Of a DNA stretch of 64,000 nucleotides, positions 26,304-38,400 are shown in pieces. The translations under genes were made by a program, and so were the position numbers. A model generated the notes under the pieces. It worked only from the letters and a program-made list of their open reading frames with translations, made no database searches and was not told where the DNA came from. Source of the DNA: Phoenix dactylifera (taxonomy: Eukaryota; Streptophyta; Magnoliopsida; Arecales; Arecaceae); assembly GCF_009389715.1 (NCBI RefSeq), contig NC_052404.1:11044480-11108479 (forward strand). The letters run 5' to 3'. Each line of letters starts with the position of its first letter. The first letter of the stretch is position 1.

Positions 26304-26605
26304 TGTTAGCATAATTTTAGGAATCACATAATAAACTGCATTACTTATAATATTTTTTTATTAGGGTGATTCTATATCAACATATATTATTTTTTTTGTT
26401 AACATAATCTTGTTAGAATGATTTTATGGATTACATAATAACTTGTATTAGTTAGTAATATCTTTCAGTGCGATCCTATATCGTCTTATATTATTATTTT
26501 TGTATGGAGTCTGTACACAAGTATATATAACCTCTAAGATGTACCGAATATAATGAAAATAAAAAAATAAAAATATTTTTCTATTTTTTTATAAATATTT
26601 TAATA
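26304..26605 (+). repeat. 5' LTR of the short Copia-type element
   Basis: Starts TGTTAGC and runs up to the primer binding site. Matches 27496-27793 along its whole length. Confidence 0.85.
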
Positions 26606-26759
26606 TGGTATCAGAGTCGCTGATCTCTTCCGTCTTTATTGTGGCCGTCGTTACTATATTTAGAAGCTTTGAAGACCCCCAATGCCAATTTATTGATCTC
26701 TGTTCTTGGATGAATCAATACCTATATATCCTCTCTTTTTCGGTGGATCCGCAAATTCT

Positions 26760-27017
26760 CTGCTTCCATCATATACAGTACATCTCAGGGGTTAATATAC
26801 TTATGTACAGACTCCATACAAGAAAAATGATCGGCTGATATAGGATTATAGTAGAAAATATTATTGATTGATACAAGTTGTTATGTGATCCCTAAAATCA
26901 ATCAAACAAAATCATGTTAACAAAAAAATTAATATATGTTGATACAGAATCATGCTAATAAAGAAAAATATTATGAGTGATGCAGGTTATTACGTGAGCC
27001 CCAAACTTTTGCTAACG
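26760..27017 (-). repeat. Inverted partial LTR copy inside the Copia-type element
   Basis: Its reverse complement reads through the LTR in order: GCAAAAGTTTGGGGCTCACG, AACATATATTAATTTTTTTG, TTTAGGGATCACATAACAAC, TTGTATGGAGTCTGTACATA, AAGTATATTAACCCCTGAGA. It is more diverged from both direct LTRs than they are from each other in places, so it may come from a sister element. Confidence 0.75.
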
Positions 27018-27124
27018 TTAACCAATATTTGTCTTCCATGGTGCTTCCATCTATGAGGATCATCAACCTTCGATTAACTTCTCTCTGAGCTCTGTCATTG
27101 CCGCAACTATCATTTTCTGTATCT

Positions 27125-27425
27125 TCTCGCTATCACATTATTAGACAAGTCAATCAACCACATCGTTAGACATGTCAGTTTATTGCATCAGTCAGACAAA
27201 TTAGTCTACCATATCGGCTCCGTAGTTGTTATGTCAACTCCTAATCCGCTACATCAGCTTTTGAGCTATTATAACAGCTCGTGTTCTGCCATATCAGGCT
27301 CTATGCCGCCACATCAGCACTTGATCTACCATAATGTCAGCTTATGAGTTGTTATGTCAGCTCTTAATTTATCACGTCAGCTTCTGAACTGCTACTTCAG
27401 CTCTTGATCTAGTAAGTCAGTTTCT
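27125..27425. repeat. Degenerate minisatellite inside the Copia-type element
   Basis: Imperfect units of about 24-26 bp built around 'TCAGCTC/TTGA' and 'CCACATCAGC' (for example CTACATCAGCTTTTGAGC and ATGTCAGCTCTTAATTTATC), about ten or more units. Confidence 0.6.
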
Positions 27426-27495
27426 CGATACATTCGTGATCTAATTTTCAAACTTAAATTGGCACCTATAGTACCATCTTAAGTTTGAGGGAGAA

Positions 27496-27793
27496 TGTTA
27501 GCATAATTTTAGGGATCACATAACAACATATATCACTTATAATATTTTTCTTTATTAGCGTGATTTTGTATCAACATATATATATATTTTTTGTTAGCAT
27601 AATCTTGTTAGAGTGAATTTAGGGATCACATAATAACTTGTATCAGATAGTAATATTTTCTATTATTAGTTTGATTCTATATCAGCCTATATTATTTTTT
27701 TTGTATAGAGTCTATATAGAAGTATATATAACCCTCGAGATGTACCGAATATAATGGAAATAGAAAAATAATTTTTTTATAAATATTTTAACA
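27496..27793 (+). repeat. 3' LTR of the short Copia-type element
   Basis: Preceded by the purine tract and ending TAACA. Confidence 0.85.
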
Positions 27794-28544
27794 ATAACTA
27801 TACCAATCCAGCACAATATTTGATGATGAATTGATGCTCTGTACATATAATTTTCATCTTCATGATTAAAAAAATAATAAAAAAGGATTTTTCGGAGTTG
27901 TGGCTCGGATGCTCTTTGGAGAGGTCCCGGCGTCTTAGTTTTTTTCTAATTTTTTTTATATTTTATTTTTTGGTCCACATGAATGCCCTTTTTTTTGTTT
28001 TAATAAATCTGATTTTATAAAAAAAAGAAAAAGCCGTCTCAGTCATGGCCCAGCGGCGTTCCTCACGGCTGTCCACGAGAGAGCACATGGGCATTAGTTA
28101 CACGCCATGTGTATTTCTCGTTTCCCACTGGACCACGTGTCCAAGACCGACGTCCCGATCGTAGACGTGCGGCGCGCTACCGGACAAAACCTGTTGCACG
28201 TGTCATGATCCTGGAGTCGGGAGGCAACATGAAACGCCCAGGATTAGCAATGAAGCAAGGTGCATGTGCCTCCACCGTTCCCGCCGTCTAAACCATTTTC
28301 GTTGGTGCTTTTGTTGGGGAAACGACAGGAAGTGACGTGCTTTAACAGATAACTGAAATACGACACACATAAGGTGACGAATACGACAACAGGGCCATTA
28401 GAATTATGCCATGCAAGAGAAACACACATGGTACGGATAGCGTTTAATAAATGAAATGTTAAGACTGGTCAAGATCTTATATAACATGCATGTATATTAT
28501 GTATGGATATATATATAACATATATAACTTGCTAATGCCAAGCA

Positions 28545-28590
<46 letters not shown>

Positions 28591-31500
28591 ATAAAAATCA
28601 TTGCATTAATTATGTACAAAGTGACTTAATAATTGAAAAGCACAAAATACGGGTCCATGGACCAAAGGATACAGCTGCACCACCTATCCTTCAACCAAGA
28701 ACTTGGTGGTGGGCCTATCATTCCTATTCTTTGACCGGACATTAAAATAGAAGAAGTGGAGGGAGGACCGCAGAGATGGCGTCGGCTCGAACAAGGATGC
28801 AGGGTGCAATTGCAGCATGGAGAAGAGGAATTGGGAGAAGTGAAGGCTCGAAGCCGGTCGGTTGTGATTCACAGAAGGGTATAAGGGATCGAGGTGATTA
28901 TATAGAAGGGGAAGATAGATTTTTCTAACCTCCAGCAGAATCGGAGAGGAGTTGGAGTCAGAATCGGTCTCCTCCTCAGACTCGAATAGAGCACAAGCTC
29001 TTGTTGGGCTACTCGCCAGGCTGGTTAAATTCTAGGCTGGGCTTCACATTTGCCCACACAAGCAACAATATATGAGACACGTATTTAGTTTTGCCTTATC
29101 TAGAGGTGCTATCCATTATTGTATGGAAGATCTCCCTAACTCAAGCAAAGATTCTGAATTTCACTAGCATAACTATTATATTGGACCTTCTCACAGTGAA
29201 TAGAGTTTAATATCTGTTTACTTTTCAAATCTTGTCTGTTTAGCTGATATCGTGTCTAACTTAAAATGCCCACCTCCACTGATGAAGCGGCAACTCATGA
29301 ATCTTTCATGAAGCTGAAAAGATGCTGGGTTTTTCGACTTTTCAAGCGGCCAGATAGATTAATATCAGTTGTATTACTGGTCATCCATGAGAAGGAACCA
29401 CTCCCATTTAAGATATGACCGTGTTGATGTATTAGATTCACAAATAAAGCTATGACGCATGCAGATTAATGGTAGACAAGAAAATCTAGTGCCAGTGCGC
29501 TCAGGTGCACACGTGTAAGATAAGTTATCCATTTATAGAATTCCATGGATATTGGTGCACCCACATCAGCGCACCCTTGTATTGGTGTAAATGTGTAGGG
29601 CCTGCATGGTTTTTGTGCCAGCCACTCTTACATAAGATGATGGGATAATATTGTTTTTTTGATGTTTAGACTAATGGAACCACTTAGTAACTTTATGGCA
29701 ATATGAAAAAATCTAGAATCTTTGGCTAGACATATCTTAACTTCGGGGCACAAATTTTCTTAACAACGAAGGATCTATTTAGCTATTTCTATAGAATTAG
29801 GCTGAAAATTTTGTAGGACTCATGAATTGGACCGTTGATTTAAGCATAGCTCTATATCAAACAAATTCTATCCACTATAAATTTTATAGAAAGAAAAAAA
29901 AAAACTCTTTAGAAATACAAGTTCAGTATCTGTACTGGGTTTGAACAAGCTCTTAGAAAATACAAATTAGATGGACCAGCAGATCCAATTTCTATAAAAT
30001 TTTTCACTGAATTCTATAAAAATATCTAAATAGGCTCAAAAAAAATTCACCAAATAGTATATATTTTGTACAGAACAAATCCGGTCCCTCCTGCTGCACG
30101 CTATGATAATCTTCTATGCATTGTTGTCTAGGTTATCTGCAGAAATGCTCATCATATATATGATCCTCTATCCTTTAAAGACAAAGTTAAGAAAGAAAAA
30201 AAACAAAAAACCAAATGCTTTAGTCAATGCTTGAATGAATTATCCTGCCGACCAGAAAGATAACTTGGACGTGCCAATCCTCATCACATTGCTTGTGACG
30301 ACGCTATTAGCTAGGTTGGTCGGACTTCAAGAAAATATTATATCTGTATGCCAATGATATGATATTTTATCGTCTGGAGATTTACAAGTTTGGTCAGCCT
30401 CAAGCATCTCATTCATGACGTCATCAACTTGTCCACTAAACTCTCATACTTCTCCGTGGGAACTGACAAATCCCACCAATGTTTGTTGTCGTTTTGTGTA
30501 TCTTCAGGTTCTAGGTTCAGCTGTGTACGTCTTTGAAGCTATCTGCAAGAACCTTATCCGGTAATCTATGCTCACGAGATACTAATCCAGATTAAAAGTG
30601 GACATTAGGTTTCCTCGCGCCTAAACACAAAAAGGAATGTTAAAAATTTGTTAGGTTTCTAGATAATTAGCCAGAACCATGCAGGTGCCATGGATTATTG
30701 CTTTACAACAAACTATCTGCTCTCTTACAAATCGTAAAATAATTTCAGTTGAGTCTCACCATTGATAGATCTCTCAGTTTGTGAGAATCTATGCAGATGT
30801 GTATTTAATCTCGTATTGGCTCTATTTTAGATAGATTTTTGATATATATATATATATATATATGGATAAATCTTGGGTACTTATATAGGATCAAGAAATC
30901 TAAATAAGATCTTTCGACTAGATTTTTTGGTATGGGTCCATTAAGATTGACCATGGGTTGATCATGGCGCTTGTGATTTGATTTGTTTAGATTTGGACTT
31001 TTAGTCTGGTGAGGATGCCAAAATAACTTCAGTATTTTTAATTTTTTTTATTAATTTGCAAAATTAACATTAAGAAAAATAGCACAGTTGTTACTCTCTT
31101 AATATCGATCCTTTTATCTATATGTTATATTATTTTGATACTTGTTGCAGCTAGAAACCGTCCCAACCAAAGCGGCGAGCTGATGGAGTAGCTGGAGTGC
31201 TCGGCTTGTCTGCCTTCCAAATTGAAAAGTTTTCACTGCGCACCATAATGATGGCGCTTTGGTGACTTGCTGTGTCCACATCATAATCCACTTACTTGGA
31301 GCCCCTTGTGTATGTGTCTCAATGGCCGTGTAAGTCTTAGTTTTTGCACCTTCCATTAATGAAAGATTATCGAGTTGAACCATATGCGCTAGCTTAGCGG
31401 TGGACTAGCTCAACCATAAACCAACACGCATAAATACAGACAAAAAGAGACAGAAAGCAAAAAAAAAAAAGAAGAGTGATACACGAGCATTTATATATGC

Positions 31501-33103
31501 ATGTTGTTTTATAGTTAGACTGGTCTACCAGCTCAGCAGTAATCCGGTCTAGAATTACAGGATCACCTGTATTGCAATTACATCGTCATCCGCTTGTGGT
31601 TGGGCTCATGTATTGGTGAGAGGGTGATAAATGTAAGTTTACCGTCACACTAAAATGATAATGGTTGATGGGGTCCCCGCCGGCCGGCGACGCACTAGCG
31701 CTATTTTAATCAGAGGATGATGCTAAAGTAATCAGAAAAAACAGGACCACACCCAAACAAAAGCAAACAACGACGCTTGAAGCCCTTGGAGCCGGAACTA
31801 GTTTTTAAAACCTTCTCTTTTTATTTGTTATTTTATCTGAGGTCCAAACTAATAAGAGTCCGTTACGTGCCCTTTCTTTTCCTTAACCTTACTTGACAAA
31901 GAAAACAATCAGAGAGAGAGAGAAAGGTCCTTCCACTCCCACCAGGAGCCTTCTATCTCCTTCTTAAAAGGCCACCTAATAATAAATAGCAATAATAATG
32001 GGATTAAAGTGACAGAGCACACGCGTGCATGCTTTCCAAGCTTAGGGAATAACAACCATACGATCGGCATAGGAGAAAGTGGGTGGATTCATCTTTGTAA
32101 TTAAATAAAACATTGTGTTTCCTTTACAAGGCAATATTATAGCCCTTTTGAGGCAAACTTTCCTGGGTCTTTTTCATGAAAACTTGCTTTTTGTTGAGTG
32201 ATGTTCGAGATAGGATGCGGAGGTTCTAATATGTCCCAAACTTTATTAACAAGGGGATCGATGCACATCATCCAACCCAAACCATAAGATGGTTGTGTGT
32301 TGGCCCATCACCAACTAGGATTGAGACTCCTCATAGCAATTCCTATCATGCATGAATTGCCAATTTCCACAGCATATCTCAGTGTTCAACATGGAACTAG
32401 CGGCTTAGGTGTCTTCTTCCTCTATGTGATAATTGATGCTTTGTGTTAAACAATGTTTTTCTCAAAAAAAGAGGAAGAAAAAAAAAACAATCATGGTACA
32501 TATTTCATTATTTCCCTACCGAAAGCCCACTGTTATGTTTACATGCAACCTTTTTTTTTTTTTTTTTTTGAAGGAACAAAAAAATATGTTGTCTGAGGAC
32601 TTTACCAGGACTAACTAGTAAAAGACCTAAATTCGGAAATAATCTTAAAAACTAATTGTGTTCTGAAAAAAAATCGCAATATTGTATTGGTCTAGAAAAA
32701 AAATAGAAATTGCATTATCATTATGGTCCAATAGAACGACAATATGTACATATCGCAGAAAAAGGCAAAAGGACAGGAAGGAATTCGTAAAGAGAAGAAA
32801 TGGCAAAAAAAAAAAAAAAAAAAAAAGCTAAAGCCAAGCGAACAAGGGAATGTCAATTCAGCATGAGGATTGTAGTACTCTTTCCTTGAAAGATGAGTTT
32901 TCAAAGAAAGTTAGCTTGATAACAAGCCCTATTATATAGCAAGCAGGGATACAACTGTTACAGTGCTATCAAGGTAGTCAATACATGAGATGATTTTGTG
33001 ACATACAACGGGTTCTACTAAATTCTTATAAGATTGCAGTATAAAACATCTGACAGTAGTTATGGACAGGAGTAGAAAGAGAAGTAAATTAGCCATTTCG
33101 GTT
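27794..33103. other. Long intergenic stretch without a recognisable gene
   Basis: 5.3 kb of AT-rich DNA. It holds a GC-richer patch at 28030-28300, a TA microsatellite at 28547-28587, a short TA run near 30841-30863, and homopolymers near 32551-32569 (T) and 32807-32826 (A). Short frames at 28684-28872 and 31114-31383 have no family pattern. The part from about 32900 to 33103 should include the 3' UTR of the MYB gene. Confidence 0.45.
28547..28587. repeat. (TA)n microsatellite
   Basis: About 20 TA units, with shorter TA runs just upstream. Confidence 0.95.
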
Positions 33104-34120
33104 CTAGGACTCCCTGATCGTGTTGTCTCCTATGGAAGCGAGCACCTTGAACTCCTCATCATCTATCTTCCAAAGCGAGTCAGAACAATAGTCCCACACA
33201 GGAGAGGGCACCGAGGGGCAGGAAACACTAATGCAAGCTTCGTTCTTGTATCCCTCGAAGCTCATCAGCTCACTGATAAGCTCGGATGAGGCCATCTCAT
33301 TCCAAATCTGATCCATGGGGTAACCCTTCACACCTTCCTCATTCTCTTCGAACCATGTCATCGAAGAGGTACCCTCTGCGACGCCATCCAGCTCATGCTT
33401 CCCTTCCCCAGCTTCTTCCGATGGAGGATCGCTGACGAGAGGGGAGGAAGGATTACTCGACGACGAAGAAGGTGACGGAGGGGGAGAGCTTCTATTCCGT
33501 TCTTGTGCTTTCTTTCTCATATGGGTCCTCCAGTAGTTCTTAATCTCATTATCGGTGCGGCCGGGTAGTCTCCGAGCAATACGAGACCACCTACAAGCAA
33601 CCAATGATCATATTTGGGGAGTAGATCATTGCAACTGAAAGTTATGGACATAGTAGTATCATCAGAAATACGATTCACTAGAATTGACTGATAAAAGATT
33701 CCTAGATAGATAAGAAGATTTTTTTTTCTTCTTTTTTTTAGGACAGTGAGAAGAAATAGTAGAGCATTTGCATGAGTGGATCAAACCTATTGCCCCATTT
33801 GGCATGGAGTTCAAGCACGAGGTGCTCTTCCTGGGGAGTCATGCGGCCGCGTTTGAGACCGGGGTGAAGGTAATTAACCCAACGCAACCTGCAACTCTTT
33901 CCTGTCCTATTAAGACCTACAACACATATCAAACCACAGAGGTTAAACCGGTATCGTCCTCTACCTCTCCTATGGCCTACCACCCGCCACCGCGCAAACC
34001 TGACACCTTTGCTAAGAAATCCCAACGGCGTTCACCGAGCAAGCCCACAAACCATACCAGTTGGAGGTCTTCCTGCTCCGTCCAGGGGCCCTTTCTGGTG
34101 TCTCCTTTCGCCATCATCAT
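33104..34120 (-). CDS. R2R3-MYB transcription factor, MYB48/MYB59-like
   Basis: Three coding exons: 34000-34120, 33787-33916, 33104-33590, giving 245 aa. Splice phases fit exactly and the exon boundaries fall at the classic R2R3-MYB positions. R2 runs from about residue 10 ([20 protein letters not shown], then [20 protein letters not shown] and [15 protein letters not shown]). R3 follows ([51 protein letters not shown]). The phrase [20 protein letters not shown] and [20 protein letters not shown] are diagnostic for the MYB48/MYB59 clade, nuclear regulators linked in Arabidopsis to cell-cycle control, nutrient and stress responses. The tail is Ser/Pro-rich, then acidic, with WFEENEEG and a C-terminal [17 protein letters not shown] patch. 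Intron 1 is only 83 bp; the Arabidopsis homologues are alternatively spliced in this region. Three ATGs in a row (34112-34120) mark the start; I chose the first. Confidence 0.95.
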
Positions 34121-34261
34121 AGCTCTCACTTGTCCTCTCTCTCTCTCTCTCGTTCTCTGCTATGCCTTCCAAAGCTTTTCTCCTCCTCTCCACTGCTTGG
34201 CCAGCACCAGATCCACTTCCTGATACAGAATAGTTTTGGCAGCCTTTGTGCCCGCTCCTCC

Positions 34262-34271
34262 CTTTTTATGC
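34262..34271 (-). promoter_or_regulatory. Possible TATA-like box of the MYB gene
   Basis: Minus-strand GCATAAAAAGG about 145 bp upstream of the first ATG. Weak match, placed by distance. Confidence 0.3.
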
Positions 34272-34620
34272 GCACCAACCGCATGGCCAGATGATGTCAT
34301 ATCTAATTTTTCAAATCCAGGATATCATTCGTGCATTTATTACTGATATCCTCAGTAATCTCTAGTGATTAGTAGCACTCTGGGGTACAGGTTTACTTAG
34401 TAGCCCTGCTGCTAAGTTGTGACTACTGAAATGGACGTAGGATATTTAGATCTTACTGGCTCCGGTTCTCCGTGGTCCTTGGGAGGACATACAACTGGGA
34501 CGACCCAACAATTACTGCACCATTTCTCCGTCTTCTTTTTTTTTTCACCTTTTTTTACCGCATATTTTTTCTTTTTACTGAGTATTAGTTAAAGAGACAT
34601 GCGCCAAGTGATTAAAAATG

Positions 34621-35472
34621 TATATTGTTGGGAAAAAATGGAACACCCCACAAATACAAGTAAAGCACCTAAATCAGAAGGCCGAGCCGAGCTCATACAG
34701 GCCAAGCCGAGCTCAGAAGACCGAGCTGAGCTCAGAGGCCGAGCCGAGCTCATACAGACCGAGCCGAGTTCCGAAGGCCGAACCGAGCTCATGCAGGCCG
34801 AGTCGAGCTCAGAAGATCGAGCCGAGCTCAGCAGGCCCAGCCGAGCTCCGAGGCCGAGCCGAGAAGACCGAGCTCATGCAGGCCAAGGCCAGAAAGCCGA
34901 GCTCGTCGTCCACATGCTGCGGCCATGCCCTGCAGCAGCCTCACCACACCATGCTTTACTTGTCGGCCACGCCACGATATATAACCAGGGGCCATACCCT
35001 GCTATGACTGTCAACGTCTCACCATTCCCAAGAATGGACTGCACTACGCGCCACAAGCAAGCTCTGGCTGCACGCCATCTTCTCCCATGATGGGAACGGG
35101 CCATCCACGGCAACTCATTACTTACACGCCCACGTCGAATCGTGACGGTAACCCATTAATTCGCCCAGTCACATCACAGGTAACCCTGGTACTTCCCCTA
35201 TAAAAGGGGAGCTTCTCCATCTAAAAAGGGGCTTCTTCCTCCCAAGAAAGGGAAGGTTCGGACTTCTACATACAGTCCCTCTCCTTCTCCAAAAATTAAG
35301 CCCCCCTCTGACTTAAGCATCGGAGGGCCGGTGCCGGAAACCCCGGCCACCGGCATTTTGCAGGTCCCCCGGAGGACGCCACCCGCCGACGGACCGCCAC
35401 CCGCCACTCTCGCCGGAGCTCCTCCTCCTCGGTTCGCGGCCGCCCTCGGGTCCAATTTCCAGCAACATATAT
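34621..35472. mobile_element. Solo LTR with TATAT target-site duplication
   Basis: The LTR spans 34626-35467 (842 bp), begins TGTTGGG and ends CAACA, so the ends are mirror TGTTG/CAACA. The five bases on each side (34621-34625 and 35468-35472) are both TATAT. An internal TATA box (CTATAAAAGGGG, about 35199-35210) fits an LTR promoter. No internal domain or second LTR is present, so it is a solo LTR left by recombination between LTRs. Size and GC-rich character suggest Gypsy, but no coding part exists to prove it. Confidence 0.85.
34676..34892. repeat. GAGCTC-rich minisatellite inside the solo LTR
   Basis: Imperfect units built on GCCGAGCCGAGCTCA separated by CATACAG, GAAGAC or CATGCAG spacers, about ten GAGCTC-like cores. 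It makes long repetitive open frames (AEPSS-type), which are artefacts. Confidence 0.85.
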
Positions 35473-38400
35473 ATTAGCTTATTTTTGCTGGTGTGTGTAT
35501 ATATACATATAAAAGCAACATCTAGTTGTTCTATATCCCGCAATAGATCAGGCACTCAGGCTTTTAAAGCATGACATCTATTTTGGGATTCTCAAGAATG
35601 TTTTGACTCCGCATTTTGTTTAATTTGATGCATCCGACTTACCAAAAAAAATGCATATCGTCAGCTTTTTGTCTCCCTGATGCTTAAATTTTCAGTTCAT
35701 GTTGAAGTGTAAAGCAGGTGTGCTGGAATTATTTTTTCAGTTGTTCAAAAATTTTCTCCAATTCTGAAAATCTCTTAATTTAATTTTATTACTCAGTCTT
35801 GATTATTTAATTAATAACTTTCTACACATATTAGTGTAATAAAATAAATTGTAGATGTTATTGAAGTAGAATTTATTCTGCCCAGATGCAGATAGTTGTT
35901 CGCGGTCTACTTTCGAGATGCAATGAACTTGAACCCGAATAATGCTCGAACAGTGCACTTGAGTACTCACGTAGCGCTCAATTTACTCTGTAAATTTTCT
36001 TCTCAAAACTCACTTGTGCTGCCAGAGTGGGTGTGATTGGGTGCTTAGATATCCTTTCATTAGATGCACCCCTTCGAGATGCATCTTTAAGAGCGGAGAG
36101 AGATATCATCAAATGAAAAATCTCTAGGAGTGGAGAGGGAAATTAAGATAACAGCCAAATATTATATGCTCGAAAGGCTTTTTTTAATGGAATTAGGAGG
36201 AAGCAAGGCACCTCCCCAAATTTATTAAGATAGGAAAAAGTATGTGCGAGAGAATGAGGTGTTTAGACGAGGAATGCACGAAGAGCCTCTTTTAAAAGGG
36301 AAGAACAGCAATCAATGAGTGGTCGCCAAGGAAGATAAGCTTTCCCATAATTTTTGGGCAAAGTAGGCCGCAATGACTTCTTCCTCCAAGAGGTCCAAAG
36401 TGTATGTAGATTGGTGGGCCATTCTCCGATGTTAAGACAAGTTCTAAAGATGGTCTAAATGCCCATCCTTTTCTAACAAGCAACCGCCTATGTGTGAACT
36501 TTGTTCTTCAAGTTTACTTAATAGACTAAGTTATTTGGGTGTCCATCATAAAAATTTATATTTAAGTAGATTTATATTTAGTTTAATATCCAATGTGGGA
36601 CTATTTTTAAAACCTCAATATTTTGAATTAAATATATTATTAATAAATCAACAGGGTGAAGAAAAGTGGAAGTTCGTTTAAAATAACTTGTGCCAATATA
36701 GCAACAATATCCAACCTTGAATTCCTGTTAATGAGTGAAAGTCCGAAATCCTCATTTAAATTCAACCTTGTCGATAATCGACATCCGGCCAATATTTTAC
36801 AATGAGGTCGAACATCATCTTCCATCTCTCCTGAAGTCTTCTTGGTGCGGGAGTCCATCTAATGAATCTAGTAATTTCTTCTCCCTTCTTTCTATGCCAC
36901 CATAATGGATAATACCGGAGGAATCCCTTGTCCTCAAGGCAGCAAAGCAATTCTGTGAGGTGATGCTTACACTGCTAAGATTACTTCTGCTGACAATTGA
37001 ATAGTTATTCTACTTGGACGGAAAGCTTCAAAAGAAGTGGACTAAGGACCTTGGCAACCTCTCATTGGTGCTCTTGCACTAGTTTTTACATGCATAAGTA
37101 TTTTGAGGCAGGGAGAGGAGATATCTTCTCAGTGGAGTGCTCCTTCCTGCATAGATGCTGAAAAAGAATTCTTTTCTAGGTCTACGGCGATCATGTGGAC
37201 ATTCCTCACTTACTAGTGGTAGTATGAGCATCAGAATCGGACGAGCCCAGTTTAGCTAAGCCTTGAGGAAGGGTTTCAAAACGCTGCCACGCTATTTTGA
37301 CGTTGAGCATTGAAGTGCAACACTACGTACAGTTCTCTCCACTCGATCTCCCTCACAAGAACACGAGAGCGACGTAAGAATTATCCCATGATGACTCTTA
37401 CCAGAATGCGCGACATCCGTGATAGTTCTACTGAAATTAGATGTTCCCATTAAAAATATAAGGTGCTTATCAGATTGATACGAAGCCTTCAGTAACAAAG
37501 TCAAATACAAGTGCATACAGTTGGGCTGGGAGCTCTATTATGAGAAATAATAGCACATCAAATGCCATAGGATTTTTTTTGTAAAAACCGATATCTAGAT
37601 ATATAAGAAATGACACATACCAAAGTAGTTTTTACTTGGTTCAATTCACCATGTATTTTTTTGGAAATATTATATAAAGTATCTGTTGTATTCTTAATAA
37701 AGTAAAAAAATCCGGCTTCAGTCTTTATTTTTGGTAAAAAAAATATCTAACTTTTAATCAGTAGGAAATAGATATGAACTTTTTTTAATGTTATTATAAA
37801 ATATAAAATCAAAAGGTTTTTTTTTTCTCTGCAAACTTTAAATGAACATGAATTTTGTTGTTCCGTTGACCCAACTTTGTTTTTTCCTCGTCTTCCAATG
37901 AAGCAAAAAGTCCAACTATCAACTTGGGCAGTGAAGTCGATCGATACAAACAGTACTGCTCAACTCCCACTGTGCCACTAGATACCAATCATAAGTCTTT
38001 ATTCATCTTACGTGAGAGGACTTCTTGCCATTATCTTGCGACGCAGAGTGGTGAGTGCGCTCGCTGGGAGCCGATGGAATCGAAGCAAGTGGAAAGTACT
38101 GCATTCCACGAAGATGTTGACGCACTACCAGCACTGTACGAGAGCTCCCAAGCAGGTGGCGAGCAGTCGAGGCCCATCGGTGATCATCCATCCAAGGAAG
38201 TGCGAAGCAGCCAAAAGACGGGCACCATGACGTGGAAACCACCAACTTGTGGGCAGCCCACTTCATCCTTTCTTTGTTTTTCTCATCTTCATCTTCCCTT
38301 TCCAGTCTTGCTCCACCTTGCCATTACATTATCCCTTTCCCACCACCCCTGCCTTTCTTTTTATCCTTTTGCTTGTTTTGGATGCCTTCTTGTTTATGTC

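Larger units (their letters stand above)
26304..27793 (+). mobile_element. Short Copia-type LTR retroelement with a nested inverted LTR copy
   Basis: Two direct LTRs of about 300 bp (26304-26605 and 27496-27793) begin TGTTAGCATAATTTTAG and end near TTTTAAYA. Immediately after the first lies TGGTATCAGAG (26606-26616), the initiator-tRNA primer binding site typical of plant Copia elements. Immediately before the second lies the purine tract GTTTGAGGGAGAA. Flanking 5-mers are ATAAA and ATAAC, close to a target duplication. The interior is under 0.9 kb and has no gag or pol, so it resembles a non-autonomous (TRIM-like) element or a heavily deleted one. The interior includes an inverted LTR copy and a degenerate minisatellite. 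LTR divergence, roughly 10-15% by eye, suggests an old insertion. Confidence 0.85.

Noticed and set aside
33768-34294. Plus-strand frames of 151 and 77 codons
   Set aside because: Antisense shadows of MYB exons 1 and 2 and its promoter.
34599-35113. Frames of 129-163 codons with AEPSS-type repeats
   Set aside because: Translation of the GAGCTC minisatellite within the solo LTR.
36292-36483. 63-codon minus-strand frame thought at first to be LINE-like
   Set aside because: No zinc or reverse-transcriptase motif could be confirmed.
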